From Desulfacinum infernum DSM 9756 (lineage in GTDB: Bacteria; Desulfobacterota; Syntrophobacteria; Syntrophobacterales; DSM-9756): a stretch of 64,000 nt of DNA. The notes below the pieces were generated by a model. It was not told where the DNA came from. It did not search any database and saw nothing but the letters and a program-made list of their open reading frames with translations. This document shows, one piece after another, positions 43,035 through 52,677 of this stretch. The position numbers were made by a program, and so were the translations under genes. The stretch lies in contig NZ_FQVB01000004.1 in the NCBI RefSeq assembly GCF_900129305.1, forward strand, positions 62,001 to 126,000, read 5' to 3'. Every line of letters starts with the position of its first letter. The stretch's first letter is position 1.

Positions 43035-45503
43035 ATGTCCGGCTTGTTTAAGGAAGTGCCTGTGGAAGAACTTCGCGGGTATGTGGATCCGGGGTCCCTT
43101 CCCTTTGAGCACACGGGAGCGCTGGAGCCGTTGGAAGAAGGCGTGGTGGGCCAGGAACGGGCCATCGACGCCATCAAGTTCGGCATGGGGATGAAGGAAA
43201 AGGGCTACAACATCTACATAGCGGGGCCCGGCAAGGCGGGACTTACCTACATCGCCAGGACGTTTCTGGAAGAGCAGGCGAAGAAGGAGCCGACCCCCCC
43301 GGACTGGTGCTACGTCTACAATTTCAAGCAGCCCGATGAACCCAAGAGCCTCAAGTTGAGCCCCGGCCGCGGCAAAGAGCTCAAGAAGGACATGGAGGAG
43401 TTCATCCACACGCTCCAGGCCAAGATCCCGGAGGTGTTCGACAGCGACGATTATCGCGCCAAGGAAGCGGAGGTGCATCAGGCCTTCGAACGGCGCCGGC
43501 GGGAGATCATCGACGAACTGTCGGAAATGGCCAAGGAGGAGGGCTTCATCCTGCAGTTTTCCCAGGTGGGCATGGTGATCATCCCGGCCAACAAGGAAGG
43601 CCAGCCCATGGGCCAGGAGGAGCTCAGCGAGCTGAGCGAAGAGGAGAAGAAGGCCCTTCGGGAAAAGAGCGACGAGCTCCAGGAAAAGATGAAGGCGGCC
43701 ATCAAACGCATCCGTGAGGCGGAGACGGAATTCAAGGAAAAGCACGCCAAGCTGGATAACGAGATCGCGCTCTTCGTGGTGGGCCAGCTCATCGAACACT
43801 ACCTGGAAAAGTACGAGAACGAACCGGACGTTCTCGACTACCTGAAGGCGGTGCAGGAAGACATCCTGGAAAACATCGACGATTTCAAGAAGAAGCCGGA
43901 AGGCCAGCAGCAGATGGGTCCCTTTCCGGTGCAACCCAAAGAGGCCGCCTTCCGAAAATACGACGTGAACGTCCTCATCGACAATTCGGAAACGGAAGGG
44001 GCGCCGGTGGTCATCGAATCCAATCCGGCCTACCCCAATCTTTTCGGAAGCATCGAACGCCAGGCGTGGTTCGGTGCACTCTTCACCGACTTCACGATGA
44101 TCAAGCCCGGTGCGCTCCACAAGGCCAACGGCGGATACCTGGTGATGAAGGCACTGGATCTTCTCAAATGGTATCTCTCCTGGGAGGCCATCAAGCGAGC
44201 CCTTCGCGACGGCGTGATCAAGATCGAAGACCTGGGGGAACTCTACGGGATCTTCAGCACCCGCACCATCCGCCCCGAACCCATCCCCATGGACGTGAAG
44301 ATCGTCCTGACCGGCGATCCGTACCTCTATCACCTTCTCTACATCTACGACGACCGGTTCCAGAAGCTCTTCAAGGTCAAGGCGCACCTGGACGACCAGA
44401 TGGACCGCAAGGACGAGGCCGTTCTGCAGTGCGCCCGCATGATCAGCCGGTTCTGCCAGGAAAACAAGATCCGGCACCTGGATCGCTCCGGCGTGGCCCG
44501 CGTGCTGGAATACAGCATGGAGGTGACCGGGGACCGCGATAAACTGAGCCTGGAACTGGGCGATATCAGCGATCTCTTGCGGGAAGCCAACTACTTCGCC
44601 GGGCTGGAAGGCGCGGATTTCATCGGGCGGGAACACGTGCACCAGGCGATCCAGAAGAGGATCTATCGATCGAACCTCATCGAGGAACGCATCAAGGAAC
44701 TGGTCAAGAAAGATATCTTCTGGGTGGAGACCACCGGGGAGAAGGTGGGCCAGGTCAACGGCCTGTCCGTCCTCATGACCGGAGACCACGAATTCGGAAA
44801 GCCCAACCGCATTACGGCCACCGTGTCCGTGGGCCGCGAAGGGGTGGTGGCCATCGAGCGGGAATCGAAGCTGAGCGGCAACATCCACACCAAGGGCGTC
44901 CTGATCCTTTCCAGCTTTCTCAAGGAGCGCTTCGCCCACAACAAGCCCATCTCGCTCACAGCCTCGCTTTGCTTCGAGCAGAGCTACGGCATGGTGGACG
45001 GAGACAGCGCGTCCAGCACGGAACTCTACGCCATCCTGAGCGCCCTTTCCGGAGTTCCCATCAAGCAGGGAATCGCCGTCACGGGGTCCGTCAGCCAGAA
45101 GGGCGAAATTCAGCCCGTGGGCGGCGTGACCCAGAAGATCGAAGCCTTTTTCGACATTTGCGCCCACAAGGGCCTCACGGGCGACCAGGGGGTGATCATC
45201 CCGGAAAAGAACGTGCGGAACCTCATGCTGAAGCAAGAGGTGGTGGACGCGGTCAAGGAAGGCAAGTTCCACATCTGGCCGGTGTCGCGGATTGAGGAGG
45301 GCATCGAGATCCTGACGGGCGTACCCGCCGGAGAGCTGCAGCCGGACGGGACGTATCCCGAGGGAACCATCTTCCGCAAAGCCGACGACCGGCTGCGGGA
45401 GATCGCCGAGATCGTCAAACAGTTCGGAAAGGACGAAAACGGCGGCGCAAAGGGCGCCTCCGACGAAGGAAACGCGGGAGGATGTCCCACCTGCGACCGG
45501 TAA
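43035..45503 (+). CDS. Lon-like AAA+ protease with degenerate Walker A
   Basis: An 822-residue protein. ATG 43035 follows GGAGGAG; the ATG at 42972 lacks a ribosome site. Near residues 61-69 the P-loop position reads AGPGKAGLT, without the normal GK(S/T), as in the LonC/LonB-like group. A long coiled-coil insertion lies at about 110-290. The C-terminal Lon protease domain has the Ser658 (DGDSASS) and Lys701 (GGVTQKIE) dyad, with the 43-residue spacing seen in E. coli Lon (Ser679, Lys722). A cytoplasmic peptidase with altered or absent ATP use is likely. The last residues end CPTCDR, a possible metal-binding tail. Confidence 0.88.
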   Translation: MSGLFKEVPVEELRGYVDPGSLPFEHTGALEPLEEGVVGQERAIDAIKFGMGMKEKGYNIYIAGPGKAGLTYIARTFLEEQAKKEPTPPDWCYVYNFKQPDEPKSLKLSPGRGKELKKDMEEFIHTLQAKIPEVFDSDDYRAKEAEVHQAFERRRREIIDELSEMAKEEGFILQFSQVGMVIIPANKEGQPMGQEELSELSEEEKKALREKSDELQEKMKAAIKRIREAETEFKEKHAKLDNEIALFVVGQLIEHYLEKYENEPDVLDYLKAVQEDILENIDDFKKKPEGQQQMGPFPVQPKEAAFRKYDVNVLIDNSETEGAPVVIESNPAYPNLFGSIERQAWFGALFTDFTMIKPGALHKANGGYLVMKALDLLKWYLSWEAIKRALRDGVIKIEDLGELYGIFSTRTIRPEPIPMDVKIVLTGDPYLYHLLYIYDDRFQKLFKVKAHLDDQMDRKDEAVLQCARMISRFCQENKIRHLDRSGVARVLEYSMEVTGDRDKLSLELGDISDLLREANYFAGLEGADFIGREHVHQAIQKRIYRSNLIEERIKELVKKDIFWVETTGEKVGQVNGLSVLMTGDHEFGKPNRITATVSVGREGVVAIERESKLSGNIHTKGVLILSSFLKERFAHNKPISLTASLCFEQSYGMVDGDSASSTELYAILSALSGVPIKQGIAVTGSVSQKGEIQPVGGVTQKIEAFFDICAHKGLTGDQGVIIPEKNVRNLMLKQEVVDAVKEGKFHIWPVSRIEEGIEILTGVPAGELQPDGTYPEGTIFRKADDRLREIAEIVKQFGKDENGGAKGASDEGNAGGCPTCDR

Positions 45504-45601
45504 TTCCAGGAAGTTACGCCGGCTCATGTGCAGGCGGATCCTGCAGGAAAGGGTCGCCGGGTTCCGCCCGGCGACCGGAAAAAGTCCTTCTCGACGGTCT
45601 T

Positions 45602-45812
45602 TGGGGACTGCCCGGTGGCGCCATGGATGACCTCTTTTCTCGTGGCGCAGCCCTTTAGGGCTGCGGAAGGCTGCCGGGCGTCAGATGTACCATCGGGTAT
45701 TTCCCACATCACAGGGGCATAATGACCATCTCCCGCGGGGCTGAAGCCTCGCGCCTACGAAGGGAATACAACCCCCGGCCTCTGGAGCCGGAGGCCATTC
45801 TCGGACAGCCTC
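45602..45812 (+). repeat. Type B TIR mini-element
   Basis: The left end is eroded (GGGGACTGCCCGGTGG); the right end GCCATTCTCGGACAGCCTC is followed by CTAG 45813-45816. The palindromes GCGCAGCCCTTTAGGGCTGCG and GCGGGGCTGAAGCCTCGC are present. The CTAG contains the stop codon of the neighbouring kinase fusion. 45504-45601 has no clear feature. Confidence 0.78.
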
Positions 45813-47423
45813 CTAGGCTTCGCCGGCCCGGCGGCGGCTCTGTTCCGAAAGAAGGGCGTAGGCGGCGTTCATGGCCTGGAGGACCGTCTCGGAATGGGGC
45901 CCTTCCGTGTCGATCCGGCACAGGACGCTTTCAGGAAGATCATCGGTGGGTTCGTACGTTTCCAGGAAGCCCCGAAGGTGGTGGAAACGGGCGTCGGAAT
46001 CGGTCTTTTTGGTTTCGCGGGCCCGGAGCCGGTCTTCCAGGACGGCCGTGGAACACCGGCATTCCAAAAAGACGACGGAGCAGCCCATGTCTTCGGCAAG
46101 CCGCAGGGCTTCCCGGCGCCACTTGGCCTGCGAAAAGGTGGCGTCCAGGATAACGGATCGACCGGAACGCAGCCGCTCGTGGGCCAGGGAAAGGATCCGG
46201 GCGTAAACCCGTTCCTTCTTTTCCGGCCGGTACAACCCCTCACCGAAGGAGGCGGCCGAAGCGGAGGGCTCGGTGGAGTCCAACAGTTCCCGGCGAACCC
46301 GATCGGAATGGAGGGCATCGATTTCCAGAAGCGACGCCAGGGAACGAGCCAGCTTCGATTTTCCCGAGGCCGGCAGTCCGCAGCAGATCCACAAGGTGGG
46401 GGTGGCGAAGTGGACGGCGTGCCGGTAGGCCTGCTGGAGATACCGCTGGGCCGACTCAATGAGTGAGGCGCGTTCCGCCTCCCCCATTTGATCCGCGCGA
46501 AGGCAACAGACCTTGACGCGAACCATGGCCCGGTAGCAGGCGTAGAAATCGAGCAGGCGGTAGAGGCCGGGGTCTCCGGCCTCTCTCACGTAGGCGGCCA
46601 GAGTGCGCCGGCTCCAATGGGCGGCCCCGGCCAGATCCAGATCCATGTGGAGAAAGGCCAAGTCGGCGGCCGTATCGCCGTATCGAAACCGATCGTTGAA
46701 TTCGATGCAGTCAATGATCTGCAGGGTTTCGGCAAAATAGATGTGGTCGGGGCGAAGATCGCCGTGTCCGTCGCAGATTCTTTCCTGGGAGATGCGGTCC
46801 AGGAAGAGCCTGGTGTGATGGCTCAAGAAGTGTCGGGCCACGGTTCGGATGAATTCCCAGCGCTCCCGGTCCAGCCAGGTACCCGCGAACCGTTCCGTTT
46901 GCGCGAAATTTTCCTCCACGTTGTAGGAAATGATCTCGGGGGTTCCGAAGCGGTCGATCTCCCGGCTGCGTTGGGCATTCCTATAAAAGGATGCCAAGCG
47001 GTCCCCCAAGGCTTCCATAGCCCCGGAAGGAATCCTGCCGGACGAAAGACGGGCTTCCAGGCTGTCTTGCGGGTCCAGTTGGCGCATGCAGACGGCGTAT
47101 TCCACGTCCCGGCCGGGGCCGTCCAGGCTGAGCCGGCCGCTCTCGTCCATCCGGACGGCCGCCACCCCCAGGTAGACGCCGGTGCTGAGACGCTGATTGA
47201 GCCGGACTTCCTGGGAGCAAAACCGACGCCGATCTTCCAGGCGGCTGAAGTTCAGGAAGCCGAAGTCCACCGGCTTTTTCAGCTTGTAAACCTTTCGGCC
47301 CGTCAGGAAGACCGCGGAGATGTGAGTGTCGATACGTCGCAGCTCAGAGACGGGATGAGGGTAGAAGGCGGGATCGGAAAACGCTTCACAGACTCTCTCG
47401 AACGCAGGCATGGACCGATCCAT
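45813..47423 (-). CDS. Fusion of an aminoglycoside phosphotransferase-like domain and a P-loop kinase
   Basis: A 536-residue protein from ATG 47423 (GGGAGGGCACC upstream). The N-terminal about 330 residues resemble the APH/ChoK kinase fold: VYKLKKPVDFGFLNFS, then the catalytic loop ERICDGHGDLRPDHIYF and the metal motif IIDCIEFNDRFRYGD. Residues about 345-536 are an AAA_33-type kinase with Walker A CGLPASGKSKLA and RSVILDATFS. The fusion is a known but poorly characterised type. Both halves look intact; substrates are unknown. The TAG stop sits on a mini-element boundary. Confidence 0.82.
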   Translation of the reverse strand: MDRSMPAFERVCEAFSDPAFYPHPVSELRRIDTHISAVFLTGRKVYKLKKPVDFGFLNFSRLEDRRRFCSQEVRLNQRLSTGVYLGVAAVRMDESGRLSLDGPGRDVEYAVCMRQLDPQDSLEARLSSGRIPSGAMEALGDRLASFYRNAQRSREIDRFGTPEIISYNVEENFAQTERFAGTWLDRERWEFIRTVARHFLSHHTRLFLDRISQERICDGHGDLRPDHIYFAETLQIIDCIEFNDRFRYGDTAADLAFLHMDLDLAGAAHWSRRTLAAYVREAGDPGLYRLLDFYACYRAMVRVKVCCLRADQMGEAERASLIESAQRYLQQAYRHAVHFATPTLWICCGLPASGKSKLARSLASLLEIDALHSDRVRRELLDSTEPSASAASFGEGLYRPEKKERVYARILSLAHERLRSGRSVILDATFSQAKWRREALRLAEDMGCSVVFLECRCSTAVLEDRLRARETKKTDSDARFHHLRGFLETYEPTDDLPESVLCRIDTEGPHSETVLQAMNAAYALLSEQSRRRAGEA

Positions 47424-47489
47424 GGTGCCCTCCCGGTACCAGCCACAGGCTGTCAATGCCGACGGAAGAATCGAGTGTTCGCGGGCGTC

Positions 47490-48266
47490 TCAAGTCCGAT
47501 AGCGCTCGATGAAGGCGTAGGCGCTGTGGTTGTGGATGGATTCGAAATTTTCCACGTCCACCTGGAACCAGGTGATGTTCGAATTCTGCTTCAGCTCATA
47601 GGCCACATCGCGGACCACGTCCTCCACGAACTTGGGATTTTCGTAGCCCTTTTCGGTCACATACTTTTCGTCGGGCCTTTTCAGCAGGGAGTAGACCTCG
47701 CAGGAAGCGGCCTCCTCCACGATGCGCACCAGATCCTCGATCCACATGAACTTCTTGAAGCGCACCGCCAGGCGGGCCATGCCCCTCTGGTTGTGGGCGC
47801 CGTGGTCGCTGATTTCCCGAGAGCAGGGGCAAACGGTGGTGATGGGAACGTTCACCTCCACCACCAGGTCGTAGCCGTCCTGGTGGCTCAGCGACCCCGA
47901 AACCCGGCACAGGTACTCCATGAGCCCGGACGTTCCGGTGACGGGGGAGGCCTTCTCGATAAAGTAGGGGAAGGAGATTTCCAGGTGGGCCGACTGGGCG
48001 TTGAGCCGCTCCTGCATGGCCTCCAGGATCTTGGAAAACTCGCGAATATCCAGGTGACCGTAGAACTCATTGAGAATCTCGATGAAGCGGCTCATGTGCG
48101 TGCCCTTGAACTTGCGCGGCAGGTTCACGTACATGTTGATGCTGGCCACCGTGTGCTGGACGCCGTTCTTTCGGTCCATGACGGTGATGGGGTAGCGGAT
48201 GTTCTTCACCCCGACCTTGTCGATGTTGATGTTGCGATGGTCGTATTGACTCTGAACGTCGATCAT
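47490..48266 (-). CDS. folE2: GTP cyclohydrolase IB
   Basis: A 258-residue tunnelling-fold enzyme that opens GTP to 7,8-dihydroneopterin triphosphate, the first step of folate and related pterin synthesis. Visible motifs are YPITVMDRKNGVQHTVASINMYV, THMSRFIEIL and the catalytic cysteine segment TTVCPCSREISDHGAHNQRG. The IB class can use metals other than zinc, which makes it useful under zinc limitation. It lies 18 bases after the CooC-type ATPase on the same strand; why the two are linked is unclear. Downstream is the kinase fusion. Confidence 0.93.
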   Translation of the reverse strand: MIDVQSQYDHRNINIDKVGVKNIRYPITVMDRKNGVQHTVASINMYVNLPRKFKGTHMSRFIEILNEFYGHLDIREFSKILEAMQERLNAQSAHLEISFPYFIEKASPVTGTSGLMEYLCRVSGSLSHQDGYDLVVEVNVPITTVCPCSREISDHGAHNQRGMARLAVRFKKFMWIEDLVRIVEEAASCEVYSLLKRPDEKYVTEKGYENPKFVEDVVRDVAYELKQNSNITWFQVDVENFESIHNHSAYAFIERYRT

Positions 48267-48283
48267 GGGCCACGTCGCTTGGT

Positions 48284-49060
48284 CTAGGGCTGTTGCAGCT
48301 CGGTCAGTTTCCGGGCGATTTGGGTGAGGGCCTCACGAGTCTTTTCGGCGGTCTCTTCGGCAAAAACCCCGGCCAGGTCCGCTTCGATAATGGCTTCGTC
48401 GTAAGGAATGAAGCCCAGGAAGACGTATCCGGGCAGCTGCTCCTGGAGGAAGGCCGCATCGCGCTCGCTTCGGATCTTGTTGCCCACCACGTAGAGGCTG
48501 GCGATGCCGATGTCTTTGGCCAGTTGATCCACCTTGAGCGCCGTCTCGATGCTTCGCCGCCCGGGTTCCACCACCACGATGAGCGCGTTGACGGCCCGGG
48601 AGGTGCCGCGGCCCAGGTGCTCGATGCCCGCCTCCATGTCCATGACCACCACTTCGTCGCGTCGAAGGATCAGGTGGTGCACCAAGTTCTTCAAAAGGAC
48701 GCTTTCCGGGCACACACACCCGGTCCCGCCCTTCTTCACGCCGCCCATGACCATGAGGCGGATGCCGTCGCCGCAGGGAACCGCCACCTTTTCGGGCAGG
48801 TCGTCCACTTGGGGGTTCATCTTGAAAAAACCGCCGAAGCTTCCCGGAACGGATTCGGTGCGCTCGGCGATGAGCTGCTTCATCTGTGAGATGGGAACCA
48901 GTTCACCGGCGTCTTGAATTCCCAGGGCGTGACCCAGGTTGGCGTCCGGGTCGGCATCGATGGCCAGGACCGATTTTCCTTGAGAAGCGAACCAACGCGC
49001 CAGAAAAGCCGAAAGGGTGGTCTTTCCCACGCCGCCTTTGCCGCTCACTGCGATCTTCAC
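48284..49060 (-). CDS. CooC-type MinD/ParA-family maturation ATPase
   Basis: A 258-residue P-loop protein. The GTG at 49060 has AAGGAG six bases upstream; the frame to 49285 runs through non-coding sequence. The deviant Walker A is SGKGGVGKTT, followed by VLAIDADPDANLGHALG, the CxC-containing GTGCVCPESVLLKNLV (a metal-binding pair) and VVMDMEAGIEHLGRG. CooC inserts nickel into CO dehydrogenase. No CO dehydrogenase gene lies in the window, so this is an orphan, possibly serving a distant locus or another nickel enzyme. Confidence 0.86.
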   Translation of the reverse strand: MKIAVSGKGGVGKTTLSAFLARWFASQGKSVLAIDADPDANLGHALGIQDAGELVPISQMKQLIAERTESVPGSFGGFFKMNPQVDDLPEKVAVPCGDGIRLMVMGGVKKGGTGCVCPESVLLKNLVHHLILRRDEVVVMDMEAGIEHLGRGTSRAVNALIVVVEPGRRSIETALKVDQLAKDIGIASLYVVGNKIRSERDAAFLQEQLPGYVFLGFIPYDEAIIEADLAGVFAEETAEKTREALTQIARKLTELQQP

Positions 49061-49320
49061 AACACACTCCTTAATTCCAACCCGGTTTCCATGGGATCCG
49101 ATCCCACTCCTAACGTTATGGGCCTTGTAATACTTTCGGGACCCGGTTGCAATCCCCAATGCTCCGCCTGGGCGGCCGAAGGAAGGGAGTTTGGGGCCGG
49201 CGGGCGGGGAAATGCACAAACGCCCTTTATGAATTGTCCTTTGCTGACGATTAGATAAATTAGGTCGCTTTGTGGCTGTGTTCATGAGATGGGGTCGTGT
49301 GGAATGGGGGGTTAAGGCAC

Positions 49321-52300
49321 GTGGGCTGGCTGAAATATCTGAGAACCCAGGCGATGTTCCTCTGTGTGATCATGATCCTTGTGCCCGTGTCCCTTCTGGG
49401 CACGCTTTCCTACATGAAGGCCAAACGGCTCGTTCAGAGTCAATTGCAGGAGGACAATTTCCGCCTCGTCCAGGAAGCCAGGGATCTCTACATAGACGCC
49501 TATTTTCGGAAGATGGAGGAAGACACGGAGGCGTTGGCGCGGAGAGTGGACTTGCTTCGTTTCCGTGAGGATGAGTCCTTCCGCGAAGCCCTCTTTCGGG
49601 ACTGGGAGCTGTTTCGGTACGTGAACCCGCACGTGGCGTATGTCTATGTGGGAACGGAGGACGGACGGCTGCTTGTAAGTCCTCACTACACGCCGCCCCA
49701 AGGCTTTCGCATCACCCGTCGTCCCTGGTACCGTGCGGCCGTGGAAAACAAAGATCGGGTGGCCTGGACCGTCCCCTACGAGGAGGCCAAGACAGGGGTA
49801 TTGCATGTGTCGGCTGTCAGGTACCTTCCCGCGCCGGACGGCCATCCGGCGGGGGTTTTGGTGACGGACATCAGCCTGGCGGAGCTGACGCGGCTTCTCA
49901 GGAACCTGGTCGCGGGCAAAAACCTGTCGCTCTGGCTCATGACGGATCGTAGAGACGTGCTGGTCCACCTGTCGCCGGAAACAGGGGAAACCGCGGAACT
50001 ATCGCGTTCATGGGCGAACATGTTGCGCGCGTCCCGACAGGGATCTTTCCTGTGGGAAGCGTCGGGCCGGCGTTGGTTCGTCTATTACGTGACCACCGCC
50101 GGACCGGGTTGGAAATTGATCACGGCCATGCCTGTGGGGGAAGTGGATCGGAAGGCTGCTCCCATCAAGCACCTCACGGTGTATGTGGCCGTGGTTTCGG
50201 CCCTGCTCGCGGCTCTGGGGGCGTACGCTGCCACGCGTCGCTTTCTGATCGGACCTGTCCTGGCCCTGGTTTCCCAAACGGAACATATCAGTCGGGGGGA
50301 TCTTGATGTGGAAGCCAGGGTCCGGGGTGCCCGGGAGTTCCAATGGTTGTCGGAGGCGGTGAACCGCATGCGGTTGACCATCCGGGAGAAGATGGACGGC
50401 CTCCGGGCGGCGCGCGAGGCCGCGGAGCTCTCGGCTAGGGCCAAGGGCGAGTTCCTGGCCAACATGAGCCACGAGATCCGAACCCCCATGAACGGCATCA
50501 TCGGGTTCTGTCATCTGCTGACCCAAACCGATCTCACCGGACGACAGCGGGAATACTTGGAAAAGCTCAAGGGGCAGGCCCACCACCTGCTCGGGATCAT
50601 CAATGATGTGCTCGACTTTTCAAAAATCGAAGCGGGGAAGGTACACCTGGAGCAGGTTCCCTTCCAGGTGGAAAAGCTGGTGGAAGATTTGATGAACATG
50701 TTCGAGCCAACGGCGCGGTCCAAGGGCTTGGAGCTCCTGGCGCAGATCGGCTCCGACGTGCCCCTGGAACTGGTGGGCGACCCGCTGCGAGTGAATCAGG
50801 TGCTGATCAACCTCACCGGCAATGCGGTGAAATTTACCGAGTCCGGAAGCGTGGTGGTGCGCATTGAGCGCGTGGCCGGGGAGGGCGGGAAAGATGTGGA
50901 AGTGCGGTTCTCGGTGGAGGATACAGGGATCGGTATGACCCCCGACCAGTTAAGCCGGGTCTTTGATCCGTTCTCCCAAGCGGACGGATCCACGACCCGC
51001 AAATACGGCGGCACAGGGTTGGGGCTGTCCATTTGCAGAGACCTGGTCCGACTGATGGGCGGAAAGATGACGGTGGAGAGTTGCCCAGGCGCCGGAAGCA
51101 CGTTTTCTTTCACCGTACCCTTCTGCGTGAACGGGGAACGGCTGATGGAGCCGCCCGGGGACGTCCGAGGTTTAAAGGGCAGCCGCGTGCTGGTGGTGGA
51201 CGACAACCCGGCCTCTCTTGAGATTGTCACAGGATATCTGGAAAATCTGGATTTTCAGGTCCAGGGCGCGATTTCGGGCCGGCGGGCCCTGGAAATGCTG
51301 GAAGGGCAGGCGGCGGGCTTTCAGATTCTCATCGTGGACTGGAAGATGCCGGACATGGACGGGCTGGAGACCCTGAGGCGCGCCCAAGAAAAGCATCTCG
51401 CTGAATCTTCGGTTATCATCATGGCCTCAGCCTACGATCTGGACGATCTGAAAAAAGACTTGGATGGTGTCCGGGTGGACGCGTTTCTGAACAAACCCTT
51501 CACCCCTTCCACCCTATTGGACGCCGTTATTACGGCCTATGCCAAGGATCGGCCCATCGGGGACATGTGCAGACCTGCGGAAGAGGAGACAAGGTCCCGA
51601 TTCCGCAACCATCTGCGGGGAGCTCGGGTCCTGGTGGCCGAGGACAATCCCATTAACCAGCAGGTGGTCCGCGAGCTGCTTTCTTCCATGGGGGCTGTGG
51701 TGGAGATCGCCGGTGACGGGCGGGAAGCGGTGGAGAAGGTGCGTTGCGATCCCTACGACGTGGTGCTCATGGACTTGCAGATGCCTGTTCTGGATGGCCT
51801 GGAGGCCACGCGGATTCTCAGGGAGAAGCTGAGTCCCCGGGAGCTTCCCATTGTAGCCCTGACCGCCCACGCCGGGAGCGGGTTCCGGGAAAAGTGTCTG
51901 GAGCAGGGCATGAACGCCTTCATCACCAAGCCCTTCAACCCTGAGGAGCTCTTTGAAGTTGTCTGCCGGCACCTGAAGGATCCCAGCGGGAGCAGGGAGG
52001 CGGACAACTGCGCGCCGGGTTTCGCGAGCCCACCGATCGGAATCGGAGGGAAGGGGCTGGATCTGGCCGGTCTGCAGGGGATCGATCTCGATCGTTTGTC
52101 TGCCAGCCTTGCGGGAAACCGGTCCCTTATGGTGCGGCTGCTTCACGACTTCTGCATCTCTTTTGAAGGAGCCGCGGATGAAGTGCTTTCAGCTATGGCC
52201 GCCGGAGATGAGGAGGCGGCTCGACGCACGGCCCATTCCGTCAAGGGCACGGCCGGCAACCTGGGTGCCACGGCTTTGTCCGAAGCGGCCGGTGCCTTGG

Positions 52301-52677
52301 AAAAGGCGCTGGCGCAGAGGGATTCGCGCTGGAGAGAATTCCATGGAGTTTTCACGCGGGAGCTTCGTCAGGTGCTCGAAAATCGAATGGCGCTACAAAA
52401 ATGGTTGTCCGCGGAGGCGGGCGAGATCACCAGGGACGTTCCGGAGCCGCTTTCGAGACCACCCGCTGATGTGCATGAGAGATTGGCAGAGGTGCGAAAG
52501 GCGGCATTGGAGGCCAGCTTCCGGGCTGGCCAGGTGGCTCGGCGCAATCTCGAGGAACTAAGGGCATGGGCGCCGGAAGTCGTGCAAGTCATGGAAGCGT
52601 TGGACAGATTCGACTTCGAGGGTGCGTTGAAGGAGATGGAGGAGTTGGAGAAAAGGCTTTCGGGAGGGAACGTCTGA
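49321..52677 (+). CDS. Hybrid histidine kinase with dCache sensor, two receivers and Hpt
   Basis: About 1118 residues from a GTG at 49321 after a G-run; GTG 49297 is an alternative. It has a membrane helix at about 10-32, an extracellular double-Cache region to about 275 (HVAYVYVGTEDGRLLVSP, RPWYRAAVENKDRVAW), a second helix and a HAMP (about 300-350). HisKA carries His384 (NMSHEIRTPMNG), and the HATPase carries DTGIGMT and GTGLGLS. Receiver 1 has ILIVDWKMPDMDG and receiver 2 has VVLMDLQMPVLDG. The Hpt carries His972 (AHSVKGTAGNLG). It is a self-contained phosphorelay. The next gene, a response regulator, overlaps its stop (ATGA-type) and is the likely final target. Confidence 0.92.
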   Translation: MGWLKYLRTQAMFLCVIMILVPVSLLGTLSYMKAKRLVQSQLQEDNFRLVQEARDLYIDAYFRKMEEDTEALARRVDLLRFREDESFREALFRDWELFRYVNPHVAYVYVGTEDGRLLVSPHYTPPQGFRITRRPWYRAAVENKDRVAWTVPYEEAKTGVLHVSAVRYLPAPDGHPAGVLVTDISLAELTRLLRNLVAGKNLSLWLMTDRRDVLVHLSPETGETAELSRSWANMLRASRQGSFLWEASGRRWFVYYVTTAGPGWKLITAMPVGEVDRKAAPIKHLTVYVAVVSALLAALGAYAATRRFLIGPVLALVSQTEHISRGDLDVEARVRGAREFQWLSEAVNRMRLTIREKMDGLRAAREAAELSARAKGEFLANMSHEIRTPMNGIIGFCHLLTQTDLTGRQREYLEKLKGQAHHLLGIINDVLDFSKIEAGKVHLEQVPFQVEKLVEDLMNMFEPTARSKGLELLAQIGSDVPLELVGDPLRVNQVLINLTGNAVKFTESGSVVVRIERVAGEGGKDVEVRFSVEDTGIGMTPDQLSRVFDPFSQADGSTTRKYGGTGLGLSICRDLVRLMGGKMTVESCPGAGSTFSFTVPFCVNGERLMEPPGDVRGLKGSRVLVVDDNPASLEIVTGYLENLDFQVQGAISGRRALEMLEGQAAGFQILIVDWKMPDMDGLETLRRAQEKHLAESSVIIMASAYDLDDLKKDLDGVRVDAFLNKPFTPSTLLDAVITAYAKDRPIGDMCRPAEEETRSRFRNHLRGARVLVAEDNPINQQVVRELLSSMGAVVEIAGDGREAVEKVRCDPYDVVLMDLQMPVLDGLEATRILREKLSPRELPIVALTAHAGSGFREKCLEQGMNAFITKPFNPEELFEVVCRHLKDPSGSREADNCAPGFASPPIGIGGKGLDLAGLQGIDLDRLSASLAGNRSLMVRLLHDFCISFEGAADEVLSAMAAGDEEAARRTAHSVKGTAGNLGATALSEAAGALEKALAQRDSRWREFHGVFTRELRQVLENRMALQKWLSAEAGEITRDVPEPLSRPPADVHERLAEVRKAALEASFRAGQVARRNLEELRAWAPEVVQVMEALDRFDFEGALKEMEELEKRLSGGNV

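Noticed and set aside
42921-45527. 868-codon open frame antisense to the Lon-like gene
   Set aside because: Shadow of a real coding gene; composition (Leu/Phe/His-rich, repetitive) is typical of antisense translation.
46488-48287. 599-codon plus-strand frame over folE2 and the kinase fusion
   Set aside because: Antisense shadow; both minus-strand proteins have conserved motifs.
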